Made by a program: the position numbers and the translations under genes
Assembly: GCA_036557365.1 (NCBI GenBank)
Contig: DATBHR010000098.1
Span: 62,001 to 126,000 of the forward strand
DNA length: 64,000 bases
Direction: 5' to 3'
From: DATKHR01 sp036557365
GTDB lineage: Bacteria; Acidobacteriota; Vicinamibacteria; Vicinamibacterales; CAVVIG01
Notes under the pieces: generated by a model
Told to the model about the DNA's origin: nothing
Seen by the model: only the letters and a program-made list of their open reading frames with translations
Databases searched by the model: none
In this document: positions 7,796 through 18,662 of the stretch, one piece after another
Position numbering within the stretch: position 1 is the first letter of the stretch
How the letters are laid out: every line of letters starts with the position of its first letter

Positions 7796-9079
7796 CTAGG
7801 CTTCTTCCCATCTGAATCGCATCGCGGCGACGACGGCAAACGCCGCGGCGAAGCCGGCCAGCACCAGGATTGGCGCGACCGCGCCGCTCAGGCCGATTCC
7901 GCGCCAGGTCATCGCGTCGAGGCCGTCGACGGCCCATCGCACCGGTACGATCAACGTGAACTGCTGCAGCCACGCCGGAAAGATGAACGTCGGAACCCAG
8001 GCGCCGCCCAGCATCACCATCATCAACACCGCCAGCGTCGTCACGCCGCGAGCGGTGGCCGGCGTGTTGCCCAACGCTGCGACGAGGAGTCCGAACGCCG
8101 ACGCCATCACCGCGCACGCGACCGACACGCCGAGGAAACCGAGGAGGCTCCCGTCGATCCGGACGTGAAAAACGATCATCGCAAAGGCGAAGGAGACCTC
8201 GAGAATCAGCAACGAAATCAGCGCCCCGCTGATGCCCTTGCCGAGCAGGAGCGTCGTCCGCGAGACCGGTGCGCTTCTGAGACGCTTCCACAGGCCCCGC
8301 TGGCGCTCGAGCAGCATCTCGACGCCGAGGTTGGCCATCGCAAACAGCAGGAACTGAATGGCCATGCCCGCGAACGAGTGCGCGTAGCCGTTGTAGGCGA
8401 CGTTGGCGCGCGCGGTCACGGCCTCCTCGTGGACGGTGTAGGGCATCGTGATACCGGCCTGACGAGTGCCGGACGACGAAGGTTGATCGTAGAAGGTCCG
8501 CACCGACCGCAGGAGCTGAATGAGCAGCTGCTTCTGCTGCGGATCCATGCGCGACGCTTCAATCTGCGGCAGCGTCTTCTCGACATACGCGCGTCCCTGT
8601 GCGCCGCCGAACATTTCTCGGCTCACCGCCTGCATGATGTGCTCGGTCATGACGCCGCGCACCATCGCAAGCTCGGTCGCGCGCGACGGGTCGTACAACA
8701 TCCCGAGCTGCGGCTTGTCGCCGTTGCCGAAGAACGCGGCGCCCGAGGCTTCACCAAAGCCCTTCGGGATGATCGCGGCGACGCTCGTCCGGCCGTGCTG
8801 CACGGCGTCGCGCGCGGTGTCGGCATCGGTCATCTCGAGCCGCAGATTGCGATCGGTCTGCGCGCTCTCGACGATCGCCTTCGAGATGACGCTTTCGTCC
8901 TGGTCGACGATCATCACGGCGATGCGCGCCGGCTCGCTGTCCTTCGACGGCCCCGCAAAGATCGATCCGAAGAACGACGCGATCGCGATCGGAACCACGA
9001 AGCTGATGATGACCGAGCGGCGATCGAAGAAGAACAGCTGGAGGTCCTTCCGGACCATGGCAATCAGCGGTGTCAGCAT
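7796..9079 (-). CDS. ABC-2 type transporter permease
   Basis: The 427-residue membrane protein has the ABC-2 arrangement. The first transmembrane segment is near residues 22-40, after LQLFFFDRRSV, and is followed by a large extracytoplasmic domain (about 45-235). Five hydrophobic segments follow in the C-terminal half, with the conserved GLWKRLRSAPVSRTTLLLGKGISG cytoplasmic loop. It would form the membrane part of an exporter with the ATPase encoded just upstream. The ATG overlaps the ATPase stop (ATGA on the minus strand), which points to translational coupling. The substrate is unknown; relatives export drugs, lipids or antibiotics. Confidence 0.9.
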   Translation of the reverse strand: MLTPLIAMVRKDLQLFFFDRRSVIISFVVPIAIASFFGSIFAGPSKDSEPARIAVMIVDQDESVISKAIVESAQTDRNLRLEMTDADTARDAVQHGRTSVAAIIPKGFGEASGAAFFGNGDKPQLGMLYDPSRATELAMVRGVMTEHIMQAVSREMFGGAQGRAYVEKTLPQIEASRMDPQQKQLLIQLLRSVRTFYDQPSSSGTRQAGITMPYTVHEEAVTARANVAYNGYAHSFAGMAIQFLLFAMANLGVEMLLERQRGLWKRLRSAPVSRTTLLLGKGISGALISLLILEVSFAFAMIVFHVRIDGSLLGFLGVSVACAVMASAFGLLVAALGNTPATARGVTTLAVLMMVMLGGAWVPTFIFPAWLQQFTLIVPVRWAVDGLDAMTWRGIGLSGAVAPILVLAGFAAAFAVVAAMRFRWEEA

Positions 9080-9837
9080 CAGTCCCGCAGGCTCCTTCCC
9101 GTCAGCGTCAGGAACAGCGTTTCGAGGTTGACCGTGTTCGAACCGACGGGCGCGTACCGTGCGCGAAGATCCGCAAGCGTGTCGTTCGCGATGACCGACC
9201 CGTGATCGACGACGACGATGCGGTCGGCAAGACGTTCGGCTTCTTCCATGTAGTGCGTCGTGTAGAGGAGCGCTTTGCCGCGCCGCTTCAGCTCCTCGAG
9301 ATTGTCGAAGATGGCGTTGCGGCTCTGCGGATCCACGCCGACGGTGGGCTCGTCGAGCAGCAGGATGTCCGGGTCGTGGAGCGTCCCCGCTGCGAGATTC
9401 AGCCGCCGCTTCATTCCGCCGCTGAAGACTTTCACGGCATCGCGCGCGCGGTCGGCAAGCCCGACCAGTTCCAGCGCGGCGCCCATCGCCGCGTCGAGCG
9501 ATTTGCCGGACAACCCGTACAGCGCGCCGAAGAAGCGCAGGTTGTCTCGCGCAGACAGCTCATCGTAGAGCGCGAGATCCTGCGGCACGAGTCCGATGCG
9601 CCGTTTCGCAGGATCGGTATCGCGCTCGAGCCGGCGTCCCGCGACGAGCACCTCGCCGCGTTCGGGCGTGACGAGCCCGGCGATCATCGACACGGTCGTC
9701 GTTTTTCCTGCGCCGTTCGGACCGAGCAGCCCGACCATCTGTCCTGCTTCGAGCGCGAACGACACATCAGCCACCGCCACGAGCGGGCCGAACGTCTTGC
9801 GCAGCTGCCTGACTTCGAGAATGGGCATTCGGTTCAT
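9079..9837 (-). CDS. ABC transporter ATP-binding protein
   Basis: This cytoplasmic ATPase has Walker A GPNGAGKTTT, the Q-loop region GLVPQDLALYDE, signature FSGGMKRRLNLA and Walker B with D-loop ILLLDEPTVGVDPQSR, followed by the H-loop TTHYMEEAERLADRIVV. It energises the ABC-2 permease whose start codon overlaps its stop. The CcmA/NatA/DrrA-like sequence fits an exporter. The ATG at 9837 is chosen because GGAG lies about 7 nt upstream; an alternative ATG is at 9828. The frameshifted MFS gene lies 43 bp upstream in the same direction. Confidence 0.92.
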   Translation of the reverse strand: MNRMPILEVRQLRKTFGPLVAVADVSFALEAGQMVGLLGPNGAGKTTTVSMIAGLVTPERGEVLVAGRRLERDTDPAKRRIGLVPQDLALYDELSARDNLRFFGALYGLSGKSLDAAMGAALELVGLADRARDAVKVFSGGMKRRLNLAAGTLHDPDILLLDEPTVGVDPQSRNAIFDNLEELKRRGKALLYTTHYMEEAERLADRIVVVDHGSVIANDTLADLRARYAPVGSNTVNLETLFLTLTGRSLRD

Positions 9838-9880
9838 CGACTCCAGTCGCGGCAATGTCCCGCCGCAATCCAACGACTGC

Positions 9881-11147
9881 TCATGATTCGTTCACGAGCA
9901 GGACTACCGACGCGCCGACCGCGAGAATGACCGCGATGGCGAGGACGCCAGCCGCACGGCTGTGTGTCGCATCGTTCATCGCTCCGATCAGGTACGGACC
10001 GACGAATCCTCCGGTGTTGCCCATCGAGTTCACGAGCGCGATCGATGCCGCGGCGCCGCTGCCGGCAAGAGACGCCGTCGAGAGCGCCCAGAACGGACCC
10101 AACATCGATATCACGCCTGCGAGCGCCACGGAGATCGTCGCCGTCGTCCAGACGACGCCGGGAAAGAGCGGCGTCAACCCCCAAACCTGCGGCACCCGCG
10201 ACGGCGGGCACGAGCACATGAAATCGTCGCTCACCGGTGCGGTCCGAATGCTTTCCGACGACGACCATCGCGACGGTCGCGACCGCATACGGAATGGTGG
10301 ACGTGAGGCCGATCGAAAAGTCGCTCGCCTGAGGCCACGATGTCCTCAAGATCTGCGGCAGCCAGAAGCCAATGCCATACAGCGTCACCGGCAGCGTGAA
10401 GTAGGTCGCCGCCAGCAGCCACGTGCGTCGATCGCGAAATGCCGTTCCGGTCGTGTGCTCGCGTCCCACGATTTCAGCGGCAAGGACGGCATCGAGGGCC
10501 ACCTTCTCGTCGCTCGTCAACCAGCGCGCGTCGCGCGGCATGTCCGGCAACGCGCGCAGGACGACGAATCCCAGGATCACGGCTGGGACGCCCTCGAGCA
10601 GAAACAGCCACTGCCAGCCTGCGAGACCGCCGAGCCCGTTCAGCGTCAGCAGCGCACCGGACACGGGACCGCCGATCACGCCCGCGATCGGCACCGCCGT
10701 CATGAAGATCGCCATCGTCCGTGCGCGTTCGCGCTGCGGAAACCAGTGGGTGAGATAAAAAACGATTCCAGGGAAGAAGCCGGCCTCGGCCAGACCGAGC
10801 AGAAATCGAACGACATAGAAAGCTTCGACGCTGCGCACGAACATCGTGGCCGACGAGACGATGCCCCACGTGATCATGATCCGCGCAATCCACCGGCGCG
10901 CACCGACCTTCGCCAGAATCACGTTGCTGGGCACTTCGAACAGCACGTAGCTGACGAAGAAAATCCCCGCGCCGAATCCATAGGCTGTCGATGAAAACCC
11001 GAGCGCCTGGTTCATCTGCAGCGACGCGAACCCGACGTTGATGCGATCCAGATACGCGACGATGTAGAGCAGGAAGAGAAACGGGACGAGCCGGCGGCGC
11101 GCTTTCGAGGTGGCGGGGGATAAAAGAACAGCGGGTTCAGGGTTCAA
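9881..11147 (-). pseudogene. MFS transporter (anion:cation symporter type), frameshifted
   Basis: The first frame encodes an MFS N-terminal half from about 11115 down to about 10190 (FLFLLYIVAYLDRINVGFA, FEVPSNVILAKVGARRWIAR, FLLGLAEAGFFPG), typical of the ACS family that carries organic acid anions. The C-terminal half (TPLFPGVVWTT, then ISVALAGVISML through GGFVGPYLIGAMND) continues in a second frame to TGA at 9881. Removing one G from the run at 10178-10182 joins the halves without loss. It is therefore either a real one-base insertion or a homopolymer sequencing error. No ATG precedes the first transmembrane segment; TTG at 11147, inside the heptamer array, is the nearest candidate start. 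Confidence 0.82.
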
Positions 11148-11246
11148 GGTGCTGGGTGCAGGGTTCGTTCGGGTGCGGGGTTCAGGGTTCGAGGTGCTGG
11201 GTTCTGAGTTCCGGGTTCGAGGTTCTGGGTTCTGCGTTCTGCATTC
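11131..11246. repeat. degenerate heptamer array, GGGTTCA type (left arm)
   Basis: G-rich units gggttca, gggttcg, gggtgct and gggttct run through the 5' end of the MFS gene. Positions 11148-11190 match the reverse complement of 11336-11378 at 41 of 43 bases, so this array and the next form an inverted pair. Confidence 0.82.
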
Positions 11247-11270
11247 ACAGCGCCACCTTATACACTGGAT

Positions 11271-11396
11271 CGAACTGAGAACTCTCAAGGCTCGGGCCGA
11301 ACACCTTGAACCCGGAACGCCGAACCCTGAACGCCGAACCCTGAACCCAGCACCCGAACGAACCCAGCACCCAGCACCCTAAACCCCGAACCCGGC
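11271..11396. repeat. degenerate heptamer array, GAACCCT type (right arm)
   Basis: Units gaaccct, gaacgcc, gaaccca and gcaccca stand in inverted orientation to 11131-11246. The 24-bp spacer between the arms (11247-11270) contains a minus-strand TATAAG (complement of 11257-11262) that could be the -10 of the frameshifted MFS gene. Confidence 0.8.
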
Positions 11397-11403
11397 GAAG
11401 CTC

Positions 11404-13863
11404 TTATTGCCCCAATGCCACGATCGGATCAATCCTCGTCGCCCGGCGCGCGGGCAGGCCGCAGGCGAGGATAGCGACGGCTGCGAGCAGGGCGCTGACC
11501 GACACGAGCACGAGCGGATCCGTCGCGGCGACGCCGAACAACTGACTCTCGAGCGTCCGCCTGAGAGCGAACGCGCCGACGACGCCGACCGCGAAGCCGC
11601 TGCCGATGAGCAGCAAGCCCTCGCGCAGCACCAGTTCGAAGATCGCACGGGCGCTGCCGCCGAGCGCGATGCGGATGCCGATCTCCTTGGTGCGCTGCGT
11701 CACCAGATACGCGAGCACGCCGTAGATGCCGATTGCCGACAGGAACAGCGCCACGGCGCCGAAGCAGAGCGACAGCAGCACCGGCGATTTCCGAGTGGAC
11801 AGCGACTTCGCCATCCGCTGCTCCATCGTCTGCACGTCGAAGATGGGAAGCTCGCGATCGAGTTGCGAGAGCGTGCCGCGGAACGACGACGCCAGCGCCG
11901 CAGGGTCGCCGGCTGACTTGAGCGCGAAGGTGATGAACCGCGAGGCGTCCTGGTCCATCGCGTAGTAGTACGCACCGACCGACTTGTTCCCCTCGGCGAG
12001 GTCGTGGAGCTTGATGTCGTGGATGACGCCCACGACCGTGAAGAAGACGGTCTTCGGCGTGATGGCGATGAGATTGTTCAGATCCGACGGCCGATACATG
12101 CGGCGGCCGATTGGATCCTGATTCGGCCAGAAGCGCTTCGCGAGCGTCTCGTCCACGATGATCGCTTTCGGCCCGGTCGCGGAGTCGTGCTCGTCGAAGA
12201 ATCGACCGCGCGCGAGCGACACGCCCATCGCTTCGAAGTAGCCCGGCGTGACGTCGGCATTCGATGGAGAGATGACGGACTCGCCTGGCTTCATCTGATA
12301 GCCCTCGGCGAGAATCACGCTGTCGTTGTTGTTGCCGCTCAGCGGAATCCAGTCCGTCGCGCCGGCCGTCGTCACGCCTGGCAGGCTGCGCAGTTGTCGG
12401 AGCGCTTCGTTGTGAAACGCAACGAGCGACGCATCGTCCTTGTAGCGAGAACGTGGAAGGCTCACAGACGCCGTGAAGACCGCGTCGGGCCTGAACCCCG
12501 GATCGACCGCGAGCACGCGCCGGAAGCTCGCGAAGAGAAGTCCCGCACCGATCAGCAGAACGAACGCGAACGCGACCTGCGTGACGACGAGCACCCGCCG
12601 GAGCGTCCGCGCGCCGCGCGCGCTCGTGCCCGTCCGGCCTTCCTCGCGAAGCACCATCGTCAGATTGGCGGGCAGGATGCTGGCAACCGGAATCAGGCCC
12701 AGCATGACGCCGATTGCCGCTGACAGTCCGAGCGCGTACGCGATCACCACGCCGTCGAGCCGGATTTCGGTCCCACGCGGCAGATCGGACAGGTTCAGCG
12801 TCCCCAGCAACTGCAGCGCGGCATAACCGACCAGCAGGCCAGCCGCCGCGGACACCATCGTGAGGAGCACGCTTTCCGTGACGAGCTGACGCGCAAGGCG
12901 CGGACGCCCGGCGCCGAGCGCAAGGCGCGTCGCGAGCTCCTTGATGCGGACGCGCGAGCGCACGAGCACGAGGTTCGCGACGTTGACGGCGCCAATCAGC
13001 AGCACGAACAGTGCGCCGCCCCACATCAAATACAGGATCGGCTTGATGTCGCGGACGAGGAATTCCTGCAGCGGCATCACCGGCGAGTGGAAGCCGGCGT
13101 TGATGAGGAGCTCGCTGTACTGGGGGAAGCGTTTCAGGTTGGCGGCGTTCAGCGCGTCGACCTGCGACTGCGCCTGCTCGCGCGTGGCGCCCGGCTTGAG
13201 GCGTCCCAGGTTCATCCAGTTGTTGCTGTGCCGCTGTTCGTCGCTCTTCTGCTCGTTGGTGAATGCCGCAGGCATCCAGAACATCGTTTCGGGGTGCACG
13301 AAGGTGAACGAGCGAGGCATGACACCGACAATGGTGTACGGCTGGTTGTCGATCCGGAGATCCTTCCCGACCACCTGCGGATCGCCGCCGTAGGCGGACT
13401 GCCAGAACGCGTAGCTCAGGATGGCGCGCTTTTCGTTGCCGACGACGCCTTCGTCCTCGTTGAACCATCGACCGAGCAGCGGCGGCACGCGAACGAGGCG
13501 GAAGAACGACGGCGTCACCATCAGCGCGGGCACGCGCGCCGGGGAGCCGTTCTGGTCGACGGTCTGACTGCGCGTTTGCGCCAGCGCCTGCTCTTCGAAG
13601 GCAGCCACGTCGCGCAGACGATCGTAGTAGTCGGGCACGCCTGAGTTGCCGAGCGTGTCGGCGCCGGCCTTCGGATACGCGTTGCTCGTCAACATGATCC
13701 GTTCCGATTCGGGAACGGCCAGCGGCTTGAGCAGCACGTTGTGAACAACGGAGAACAGCGCCGTGTTGGCGCCGATGCAGAGGGCAAGGGTCAGCGCCGC
13801 CGTGAGCGTGAATGCCTTGTCCTTCAACAACAGCCGCAGCCCGATGCGAAGGTCCGAGCTCAT
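11404..13863 (-). CDS. ADOP-type ABC permease (MacB/FtsX family)
   Basis: The 819-residue protein has duplicated MacB_PCD plus FtsX modules. A TM helix near residues 18-40 (LTLALCIGANTALFSVV) is followed by a periplasmic domain. A first FtsX block (about 285-410) contains LFVLLIGAVNVANLVLVRS and RIKELATRLALGAGRPRLARQLVTES. A second periplasmic domain follows, then a last FtsX block (about 690-819) with YLVTQRTKEIGIRIALGGSA. Permeases of this acidobacterial duplicated orphan permease type usually lack an adjacent ATPase, as here. Function is unknown; by homology they may work in mechanotransmission or export. The next ADOP gene lies 40 bp upstream in the same direction. Confidence 0.92.
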   Translation of the reverse strand: MSSDLRIGLRLLLKDKAFTLTAALTLALCIGANTALFSVVHNVLLKPLAVPESERIMLTSNAYPKAGADTLGNSGVPDYYDRLRDVAAFEEQALAQTRSQTVDQNGSPARVPALMVTPSFFRLVRVPPLLGRWFNEDEGVVGNEKRAILSYAFWQSAYGGDPQVVGKDLRIDNQPYTIVGVMPRSFTFVHPETMFWMPAAFTNEQKSDEQRHSNNWMNLGRLKPGATREQAQSQVDALNAANLKRFPQYSELLINAGFHSPVMPLQEFLVRDIKPILYLMWGGALFVLLIGAVNVANLVLVRSRVRIKELATRLALGAGRPRLARQLVTESVLLTMVSAAAGLLVGYAALQLLGTLNLSDLPRGTEIRLDGVVIAYALGLSAAIGVMLGLIPVASILPANLTMVLREEGRTGTSARGARTLRRVLVVTQVAFAFVLLIGAGLLFASFRRVLAVDPGFRPDAVFTASVSLPRSRYKDDASLVAFHNEALRQLRSLPGVTTAGATDWIPLSGNNNDSVILAEGYQMKPGESVISPSNADVTPGYFEAMGVSLARGRFFDEHDSATGPKAIIVDETLAKRFWPNQDPIGRRMYRPSDLNNLIAITPKTVFFTVVGVIHDIKLHDLAEGNKSVGAYYYAMDQDASRFITFALKSAGDPAALASSFRGTLSQLDRELPIFDVQTMEQRMAKSLSTRKSPVLLSLCFGAVALFLSAIGIYGVLAYLVTQRTKEIGIRIALGGSARAIFELVLREGLLLIGSGFAVGVVGAFALRRTLESQLFGVAATDPLVLVSVSALLAAVAILACGLPARRATRIDPIVALGQ

Positions 13864-13903
13864 ACGGGAAGGTAGACGTAGAACCGCGCGGGCAGGTTCG
13901 AAG

Positions 13904-16414
<2,511 letters not shown>

Positions 16415-16422
16415 GAACCACG

Positions 16423-16430
16423 ATTATAAT
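16423..16430. promoter_or_regulatory. palindromic bidirectional -10 (ATTATAAT)
   Basis: ATTATAAT is its own reverse complement, so TATAAT can be read on both strands: at 16425-16430 toward the S9 peptidase (ATG 16456) and on the complement of 16423-16428 toward the ADOP permease (TTG 16414, 8 bp away). The surrounding GATTATAATTCGC also occurs at 30252-30264. Confidence 0.5.
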
Positions 16431-16455
16431 TCGCCCGAATTGAAAGGAGCGGTGG

Positions 16456-18651
16456 ATGTCCTGCAATCCACGTCGCGCGTGCGCGCTCTTTTGCGCTCTT
16501 GTCATCTCGACGACATCCCCTGCACACGGGCAGGCTCGGGCCGGCTTCACAATCGATCAAATCCTGGACTACCCGTTTCCAGATCATCTCGTCGCTGCAC
16601 GATCGGGATCGCTCGTCGCGTGGACGTTCGCGGAACGCGGCGTGCGCAACATCTACGTCGCGGAAGGCCCCGACTTCAAAGCGCGCCGCGTCACGCCGTA
16701 CCAGGCCGACGATGGACAGGAGCTGACGTTCCTCGCGTTTTCGAACGACGCGAAGCGGATTGTGTACGTGCGCGGCGGCGATCACGGCGCGAACTGGCCC
16801 GCCGAAGGCGGCCTGCAGCCTGATCCGGCGAGCAACCCCGTCCAGCAGAAGATGCAGGTCTGGTCGGTTCCCGTCGCCGGAGGGCCACCCGCTCTGCTCG
16901 GCGACGGCGACGAGCCCGACGTGTCATCGACGGGCGTCGTCGCATTCGTTGCGAACAAGAAGATCTGGACGGCTCCGATCGACGGCTCGAAACCAGCGGA
17001 AGCGCTGTTTTTCGCGCGCGGCTCGAGCGAAACACCGCGATGGTCGCCTGACGGGCACGCGCTCGCGTTCGTGTCGAACCGCGAGGATCACAGCTTCATC
17101 GGCATCTATACCGACAGCGCGCATCCGCTTCGATACGTTGCCGCAACGACGTCGCGAGACAGCGATCCGGCGTGGTCGCCGGATGGCAAATCGATCGCGT
17201 TCGTGAGGAGGCCGGGCCGCGGCGGCGCGCCGCGATCGCCGCTCCAGCAGCAGCCGCAGCCATGGTCCATCTGGATTGGCGCGGCCGACGGCCCACCGTC
17301 CAGCCATCAGCTGTGGGCGAGCGGGAATGCGCTCGTCGATTCGCTGCCGCGAACGGCCGACGATCGAATCCTTCGGTGGGCGGCCGGCGATCGGCTGGTG
17401 TTCTTCTCCTATCAGGATGGGTGGCCGCACCTGTATTCGATGACAGCGCGTCCCGGCGGCGGCTCCGCCCCGCGCCCGGATCTGCTGACGAAGGGTCCGT
17501 TCATGGTCGAGCACGTGGACCTGACGCCCGATCGTCGATTCATCGTCTATAGCGCGAACACCGGAACCGATCCGCTGGACGTCGATCGCCGCCACATCTT
17601 CAAGGTCGCCGTGGACGGATCGTCCGCACCTGCGGCTGTGACGAGCGGAAGCGGACTCGAGTGGATGCCCGTCGCCACCGGCGACGGCCGATCGATCGCG
17701 TTTCTCGGTTCCGACGCGCAGCGCTCGCCGCTGCCCGCCGTCGTTTCGACGAGCGGCGGTTCGGCCCGCAGGCTCGCGGAAGATCGAGTGCCCGCCGGTT
17801 TCCCGGCGGCGCAGCTCGTGACGCCACAGCAGGTGATCTTCAAGTCACCGGACGGCGTCGAGATCCACGGCCAGTTGTTCAAGCCGGGCAATCCTTCGTC
17901 GGGACGCTCGCCCGCGCTGGTCTACGTGCACGGTGGTCCGCCGCGGCAGATGCTGCTCGGCTGGCACTACATGGACTACTACGCGAACGACTACGGCACG
18001 AACCAGTTTCTCGCCAGCCGCGGCTTCGTCGTCCTTTCCGTGAACTACCGGCTCGGCATCGGCTACGGCCACGCGTTCCAGTACCCGGAGCGCGGCGGCG
18101 CACGCGGCGCGTCCGAGTATCTCGACGTCCTCGCCGGCGGCAAGTACTTGCAGTCCCGTCCTGACGTCGATTCGAAACGCATCGGCATCTGGGGCGGATC
18201 GTACGGCGGCTACCTGACGGCGCTCGCGCTCGGCCGCAATTCGGACGTCTTCGCAGCAGGCGTGGACATCCACGGCGTCCACGACCGGCTGCCTTCGGTT
18301 GATGACGAGGTGTTCGCGCATGCGCTCGTCGGCGACGGCATCAAGATGGCCGACTACGAGCAGGCGCTGAAGGTTGCGTACGAGTCATCACCGATTTCCG
18401 CGGTCGCCACCTGGAAGTCACCCGTGCTGCTGATTCACGGAGACGACGATCGCAACGTCAAGTTCAGTCAGACGGTCGATCTCGAACGACGTCTCCTCGA
18501 GAAAGGCGTGGACGTCGAGAGCCTCGTCATCCCCGACGACATCCACGACTTCCTCCTCTGGCGGAGCTGGCGGACGGTTGCGGGCGCCGCCGGCGCGTTC
18601 TTCGAGCGGCAGTTCCTGCACTCGACGACACGGTCGCAGCAGCAGCCGTAG
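16456..18651 (+). CDS. secreted S9 family peptidase (prolyl oligopeptidase type)
   Basis: The 731-residue serine peptidase has a signal peptide (ACALFCALVISTTSPAHG). Residues about 40-430 form a TolB/WD40-like beta-propeller with repeated SPDG motifs (WSPDGHALAFVSN, WSPDGKSIAFVRR). The C-terminal alpha/beta-hydrolase domain has the nucleophile Ser582 in GGSYGG, Asp in LLIHGDDDRNV and His697 in DDIHDF. It would cleave peptides in the periplasm or outside the cell. SD AAAGGAG lies 6 nt before the ATG, and a TATAAT -10 stands at 16425-16430. The MFS gene follows after 11 bp and is probably co-transcribed, which may couple hydrolysis with uptake. Confidence 0.93.
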   Translation: MSCNPRRACALFCALVISTTSPAHGQARAGFTIDQILDYPFPDHLVAARSGSLVAWTFAERGVRNIYVAEGPDFKARRVTPYQADDGQELTFLAFSNDAKRIVYVRGGDHGANWPAEGGLQPDPASNPVQQKMQVWSVPVAGGPPALLGDGDEPDVSSTGVVAFVANKKIWTAPIDGSKPAEALFFARGSSETPRWSPDGHALAFVSNREDHSFIGIYTDSAHPLRYVAATTSRDSDPAWSPDGKSIAFVRRPGRGGAPRSPLQQQPQPWSIWIGAADGPPSSHQLWASGNALVDSLPRTADDRILRWAAGDRLVFFSYQDGWPHLYSMTARPGGGSAPRPDLLTKGPFMVEHVDLTPDRRFIVYSANTGTDPLDVDRRHIFKVAVDGSSAPAAVTSGSGLEWMPVATGDGRSIAFLGSDAQRSPLPAVVSTSGGSARRLAEDRVPAGFPAAQLVTPQQVIFKSPDGVEIHGQLFKPGNPSSGRSPALVYVHGGPPRQMLLGWHYMDYYANDYGTNQFLASRGFVVLSVNYRLGIGYGHAFQYPERGGARGASEYLDVLAGGKYLQSRPDVDSKRIGIWGGSYGGYLTALALGRNSDVFAAGVDIHGVHDRLPSVDDEVFAHALVGDGIKMADYEQALKVAYESSPISAVATWKSPVLLIHGDDDRNVKFSQTVDLERRLLEKGVDVESLVIPDDIHDFLLWRSWRTVAGAAGAFFERQFLHSTTRSQQQP

Positions 18652-18662
18652 GACGCGTTGCG

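Noticed and set aside
6473..9205. A 910-codon plus-strand open frame
   Set aside because: It lies opposite the well-supported dipeptidase, ABC permease and ATPase genes and its translation is Arg/His/Asp-rich with no domain, a typical antisense shadow in GC-rich DNA.
11131..11396. CRISPR array
   Set aside because: The repeats are 7 bp, contiguous and degenerate, with no spacers of constant length and no cas genes nearby.
11131..11396. Telomere-like terminal repeat or contig-end artefact
   Set aside because: The array lies inside continuous coding DNA with genes on both sides, and similar arrays occur at six other places.
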